Positions 41,447-44,802 of a DNA stretch of 44,802 nt are shown here, one piece after another. The translations under genes were made by a program, and so were the position numbers. The DNA comes from an uncultured Cytophagaceae bacterium (lineage in GTDB: Bacteria > Bacteroidota > Bacteroidia > Cytophagales > Spirosomataceae): NCBI GenBank assembly GCA_903898715.1, contig CAIUGL010000177.1:1-44802 (forward strand), given 5' to 3'. The notes below the pieces were generated by a model, which was given only the letters and a program-made list of their open reading frames with translations, was not told the origin of the DNA and did no database searches. Numbering within the stretch: the first letter of the stretch is position 1; each line of letters opens with the position of its first letter.

Positions 41447-41480
41447 AAAAAAAGCCCTGAACAAGTGAATGCTCAGGGCT
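41447..41480 (-). terminator. Intrinsic terminator of rpoC
   Basis: On the minus strand AGCCCTGA (41480-41473) pairs with TCAGGGCT (41460-41453), followed by seven T. It lies 50 nt after the rpoC stop and separates rpoC from the exporter genes. Confidence 0.85.
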
Positions 41481-41496
41481 AATTTAAATTATCCAA

Positions 41497-41531
41497 CGTC
41501 TAACGTCTAGCGTCTAACGTCCAGCGTCTAA
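41497..41531. repeat. Five tandem 7-bp repeats after rpoC
   Basis: CGTCTAA, CGTCTAG, CGTCTAA, CGTCCAG, CGTCTAA: five units of exactly 7 bp, ending at the base next to the rpoC stop codon. Same period as the palindrome at 3573-3817 but different unit sequence. Confidence 0.85.
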
Positions 41532-44500
41532 CTAGTTAGCTACACTTTCTTTTACCTCTTCTACTTCAGTAGCTGTCGCTTTTTCTAGTTGCTTCATTTC
41601 TTCAGCCGAAGTGACTAGAATGTTTTGGTAGCGACGAACACCTGTACCAGCTGGAATCAAGTGACCCACAATAACGTTCTCTTTCAAGCCGTCTAGGGTA
41701 TCTTGTTTCGCGCGGATCGAAGCCTCAGAAAGTACTTTCGTAGTTTCCTGGAACGATGCAGCTGAGATAAATGAATCTGTACCTAACGAAGCTTGTGTGA
41801 TACCTTGTAAGTTAGATGAAGAAACGGCTGCTTGCGCGTCACGTACTTTCATCAACTTCAAGTCACGGCGTTTCAATGATGAGTTCTCATCACGTAAAGC
41901 GCGTGCTGTAAGGATCATACCTGCTTTGTATTTCTCAGAATCACCTGCGTCTAAGATTACTTTCTTGTCTAGGATCAAGTCATTTTCTTGACGGAAGACA
42001 AAACGATCAACGTTTTGACCTTGTAAGAATTGCGTATCACCTGGCTCAAGGATCTCCACTTTCTGCATCATTTGGCGTACAATACACTCGATGTGCTTAT
42101 CGTTGATTTTTACCCCTTGTAAGCGGTATACATCTTGGATCTCATTAACTAAGTATTCTTGAACCGCTGTTGGCCCCTTGATTTTTAAGATATCTGATGG
42201 CGTAATTGCACCATCCGATAATGGCATACCTGCACGTACGAAGTCATTATTTTGTACCAAGATGAAACGAGTCAATGGCACTAAGTAACGACGCTCTGTT
42301 CCTTCTTTTGGCGTAACGATAATTTCACGGTTACCACGTTTGATGACACCGTATGAAATTACACCGTCAATTTCAGAAACGACTGCTGGGTTAGAAGGGT
42401 TACGTGCTTCGAATAATTCCGTTACACGTGGTAGACCTCCTGTAATGTCACGCGTTTTACCTGCTGCACGTGGAATCTTCGCGATAATTTGACCCGCTTT
42501 GATTTTCTCCCCGTCGCTGATGGTTAAACGAGCACCTACTGGAACGTTGTATACCAAATCCTCTTTGCCTTTTGCTGTAATGATTACGGATGGGTTTTTC
42601 GTCTTGTCTTTCGACTCGATGATCACCTTCTCACGCATACCTGTTTGCTCATCCGCTTCCTCTTTGTAGGTATTGTTTTCTTCGATTGCCTCGAATTCAA
42701 TTTTACCTTCAGCCTCAGAAAGGATTACCGCATTGTATGGATCCCAAACGCAAATTTCTTCGCCTTTTTTGATCGCTTGACCTTCTTTCACACGTAAGAA
42801 TGAACCGTAAGGAACGTTGTTCGAAATCAACACCTGCTTGTTAGCCGGGTTAACAATTTGAACCTCACCCGAACGACCCATTACGATTTCAGTTGGGTTA
42901 CCATCTGCATCCGTAGATGTTACCGTACGAACTTCTTCAAAGTTCACAACGCCATCAAACTTAGCTTTAACACTTGCGTCTAATGAAACGTTTTGTGCTG
43001 TACCACCCACGTGGAAGGTACGTAATGTCAACTGCGTTCCTGGCTCACCGATAGACTGAGATGCGATTACACCAACCGCCTCACCGATGTTCACCATGCG
43101 TGCCGTAGACAAGTTACGTCCATAACACTTCGCACAAACACCACTACGCGTTTCGCACGTTAATACCGAACGAATTTCTACCGAATCGATGGCAGTTTCG
43201 TCGATTTTTTGCGCTGCGATTTCTGTGATCTCTTCGCCTGACTCAACGATCATTTCGCCTGAAACTGGGTCAATCACATCGTGTACAGAAACGCGACCTA
43301 AAATACGCTCAGATAATGGCTCGATGATCTCGTCATTATCTTTCAATGGGAATACTTCAATACCACGTAAGGTACCGCAATCTTCTTCGTTCACGATAAC
43401 GTCTTGCGCTACGTCATGTAGACGACGCGTCAAGTAACCCGCATCGGCTGTTTTCAAGGCAGTATCTGCCAAACCTTTACGCGCACCGTGTGTTGAGATA
43501 AAGTACTCTAATACGTCAAGACCTTCTTTAAAGTTAGAAAGGATTGGGTTTTCGATGATTTCACCTACTGAACCTTGTAAGTTCTTCTGAGGCTTAGCCA
43601 TCAAACCACGCATACCACCTAGTTGGCGAATCTGCTCACGAGAACCACGGGCTCCTGAGTGCATCATCATGTAGATCGCGTTAAATCCTTGGTTATCCTC
43701 CTCCATCTGCTTCATCAAAGTCTCGGTAATTTTCGAGTTAACTTTTGTCCAGATGTCAATAACTGCGTTGTAACGCTCGTTATCTGTGATTAAACCCATT
43801 AAGTAGTTGTCCCAAACTGCTTGAACATCATCCTGTGCTTTCTTCACTAATGAAGCTTTCTCCGCAGGAATTTGAACATCACCAATACCCATCGATAAAC
43901 CACCGTGGAAGGCTTGTTGGAAACCTAATTCTTTGATATCATCCAAGAATTGCGCTGTACGAGCCATACCACAGATCTTGTGAACGTGTGAGATGATTTG
44001 TTGCAACTTCTTCTTTGTCAATAACTCATTGATGTAACCTACTTGCTCAGGAACACATAAGTTGAACAATACACGACCCGCAACAGTTTCCACCATTTCT
44101 TGAACCAATGTACCATCTTCCTTACGAACTGTAGCTTTCACCACGATGTTCGCGTGCTTAGACAATTTCTTCTCGTTCAAGGCGATAACAACCTCCTCAA
44201 ATCCGTAGAAACGAGACGCTTCACCTGCCACTTTGTGGTCTGGAGTCGACTTACGTCCTTTAGTTACATAATATAAACCTAACACCATGTCCTGAGATGG
44301 TACCGTAATAGGCGCACCATTCGCTGGATTCAAGATGTTATGTGATGCAAGCATTAATAACGAGGCTTCCAAAATCGCTTCATGTCCTAGTGGAACGTGA
44401 ACCGCCATCTGGTCACCATCGAAATCGGCGTTAAATGCCGTACATGTTAATGGGTGCAATTGGATCGCTTTTCCTTCGATCAATTTCGGTTGGAACGCTT

Positions 44501-44802
44501 GGATACCCAAACGGTGTAACGTAGGAGCACGGTTTAAAAGAACTGGGTGTCCTTTCATCACATTTTCCAAAATATCCCAAACTACTGGATCCTTACGGTC
44601 AACAATTTTCTTCGCAGACTTAACTGTTTTTACGATACCACGCTCGATCAACTTACGGATCACAAACGGCTTGAATAATTCTGCCGCCATATCCTTAGGA
44701 AGACCACACTCGTGCATTTTCAATTCTGGACCTACCACGATAACCGAACGACCTGAATAATCGACACGCTTACCTAATAAGTTTTGACGGAAACGACCTT
44801 GC
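41532..44802 (-). CDS. rpoC: DNA-directed RNA polymerase subunit beta', 5'-truncated
   Basis: The C-terminal 1,090 or so residues of beta' (about 1,400-1,440 in Bacteroidota); the frame continues off the right edge, and the codons before 44738 read [22 protein letters not shown], the conserved beta' sequence. The catalytic magnesium motif is [15 protein letters not shown]; the trigger-loop area lies around [24 protein letters not shown]; the zinc site has [16 protein letters not shown] and an earlier cysteine in EEDCGTLRG. The protein ends in an acidic tail ([13 protein letters not shown]). rpoB should lie outside the window. Confidence 0.98.
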   Translation of the reverse strand, partial: QGRFRQNLLGKRVDYSGRSVIVVGPELKMHECGLPKDMAAELFKPFVIRKLIERGIVKTVKSAKKIVDRKDPVVWDILENVMKGHPVLLNRAPTLHRLGIQAFQPKLIEGKAIQLHPLTCTAFNADFDGDQMAVHVPLGHEAILEASLLMLASHNILNPANGAPITVPSQDMVLGLYYVTKGRKSTPDHKVAGEASRFYGFEEVVIALNEKKLSKHANIVVKATVRKEDGTLVQEMVETVAGRVLFNLCVPEQVGYINELLTKKKLQQIISHVHKICGMARTAQFLDDIKELGFQQAFHGGLSMGIGDVQIPAEKASLVKKAQDDVQAVWDNYLMGLITDNERYNAVIDIWTKVNSKITETLMKQMEEDNQGFNAIYMMMHSGARGSREQIRQLGGMRGLMAKPQKNLQGSVGEIIENPILSNFKEGLDVLEYFISTHGARKGLADTALKTADAGYLTRRLHDVAQDVIVNEEDCGTLRGIEVFPLKDNDEIIEPLSERILGRVSVHDVIDPVSGEMIVESGEEITEIAAQKIDETAIDSVEIRSVLTCETRSGVCAKCYGRNLSTARMVNIGEAVGVIASQSIGEPGTQLTLRTFHVGGTAQNVSLDASVKAKFDGVVNFEEVRTVTSTDADGNPTEIVMGRSGEVQIVNPANKQVLISNNVPYGSFLRVKEGQAIKKGEEICVWDPYNAVILSEAEGKIEFEAIEENNTYKEEADEQTGMREKVIIESKDKTKNPSVIITAKGKEDLVYNVPVGARLTISDGEKIKAGQIIAKIPRAAGKTRDITGGLPRVTELFEARNPSNPAVVSEIDGVISYGVIKRGNREIIVTPKEGTERRYLVPLTRFILVQNNDFVRAGMPLSDGAITPSDILKIKGPTAVQEYLVNEIQDVYRLQGVKINDKHIECIVRQMMQKVEILEPGDTQFLQGQNVDRFVFRQENDLILDKKVILDAGDSEKYKAGMILTARALRDENSSLKRRDLKLMKVRDAQAAVSSSNLQGITQASLGTDSFISAASFQETTKVLSEASIRAKQDTLDGLKENVIVGHLIPAGTGVRRYQNILVTSAEEMKQLEKATATEVEEVKESVAN

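Noticed and set aside
41102-41464. 120-codon frame on the minus strand between rpoC and hlyD, considered as a peptide precursor
   Set aside because: It overlaps the hlyD start in another frame, has no double-glycine leader, and its start lies in the rpoC terminator.

Overview
The window is a piece of chromosome from a Bacteroidota bacterium, most likely a Cytophagales/Spirosomaceae-type organism (the lineage is inference). The signs are promoters of the TTG-N18-20-TAnnTTTG type, ribosomal genes that mostly lack Shine-Dalgarno sequences, a TonB-dependent receptor with a carboxypeptidase-regulatory-like N-terminus, FbaA-type aldolase, a DUF3467 gene in the rpoC neighbourhood, and Bacteroidota-like L36, S14 and L17 proteins. 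No rRNA, tRNA, CRISPR array or prophage was seen.

Layout. 1-2.4 kb: 3' part of rlmN, a sirohaem synthase N-domain gene, and a RAYT (REP-associated HUH transposase) gene bracketed by two inverted REP hairpins. 2.4-3.5 kb: class II fructose-bisphosphate aldolase on the minus strand. 3.5-4.2 kb: non-coding, with a 245-bp palindrome made of 7-bp repeats, a strong promoter and a long leader. 4.2-19.5 kb: one long S10-spc-alpha type operon (rplC to rplQ with secY, map, infA, rpoA), in which rpsJ is absent from the expected first position. 19.6-20.7 kb: carA. 20.8-21.2 kb: a small secreted protein.

21.3-31.5 kb looks like a phosphate-stress locus: TonB receptor, large surface lipoprotein, small lipoprotein, secreted phosphatase-superfamily enzyme, PiT phosphate transporter, then on the other strand a metallophosphoesterase of the PlcP type and an overlapping glycosyltransferase. 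In other bacteria a PlcP/glycosyltransferase pair replaces membrane phospholipids by glycolipids when phosphate is scarce. TTAACA/TGTTAA half-sites, some spaced 11 bp like Pho boxes, lie before several of these genes.

31.6-37.5 kb: minus-strand hexuronate operon (uxaB, uxaC, kdgK, eda, exuT-like) for galacturonate/glucuronate use; uxaA is not in the window. 37.6-41.2 kb: minus-strand DUF3467, C39-peptidase ABC exporter and HlyD adaptor, so a peptide exporter sits between rpoC and DUF3467. 41.5-44.8 kb: 3' part of rpoC, running off the right edge.
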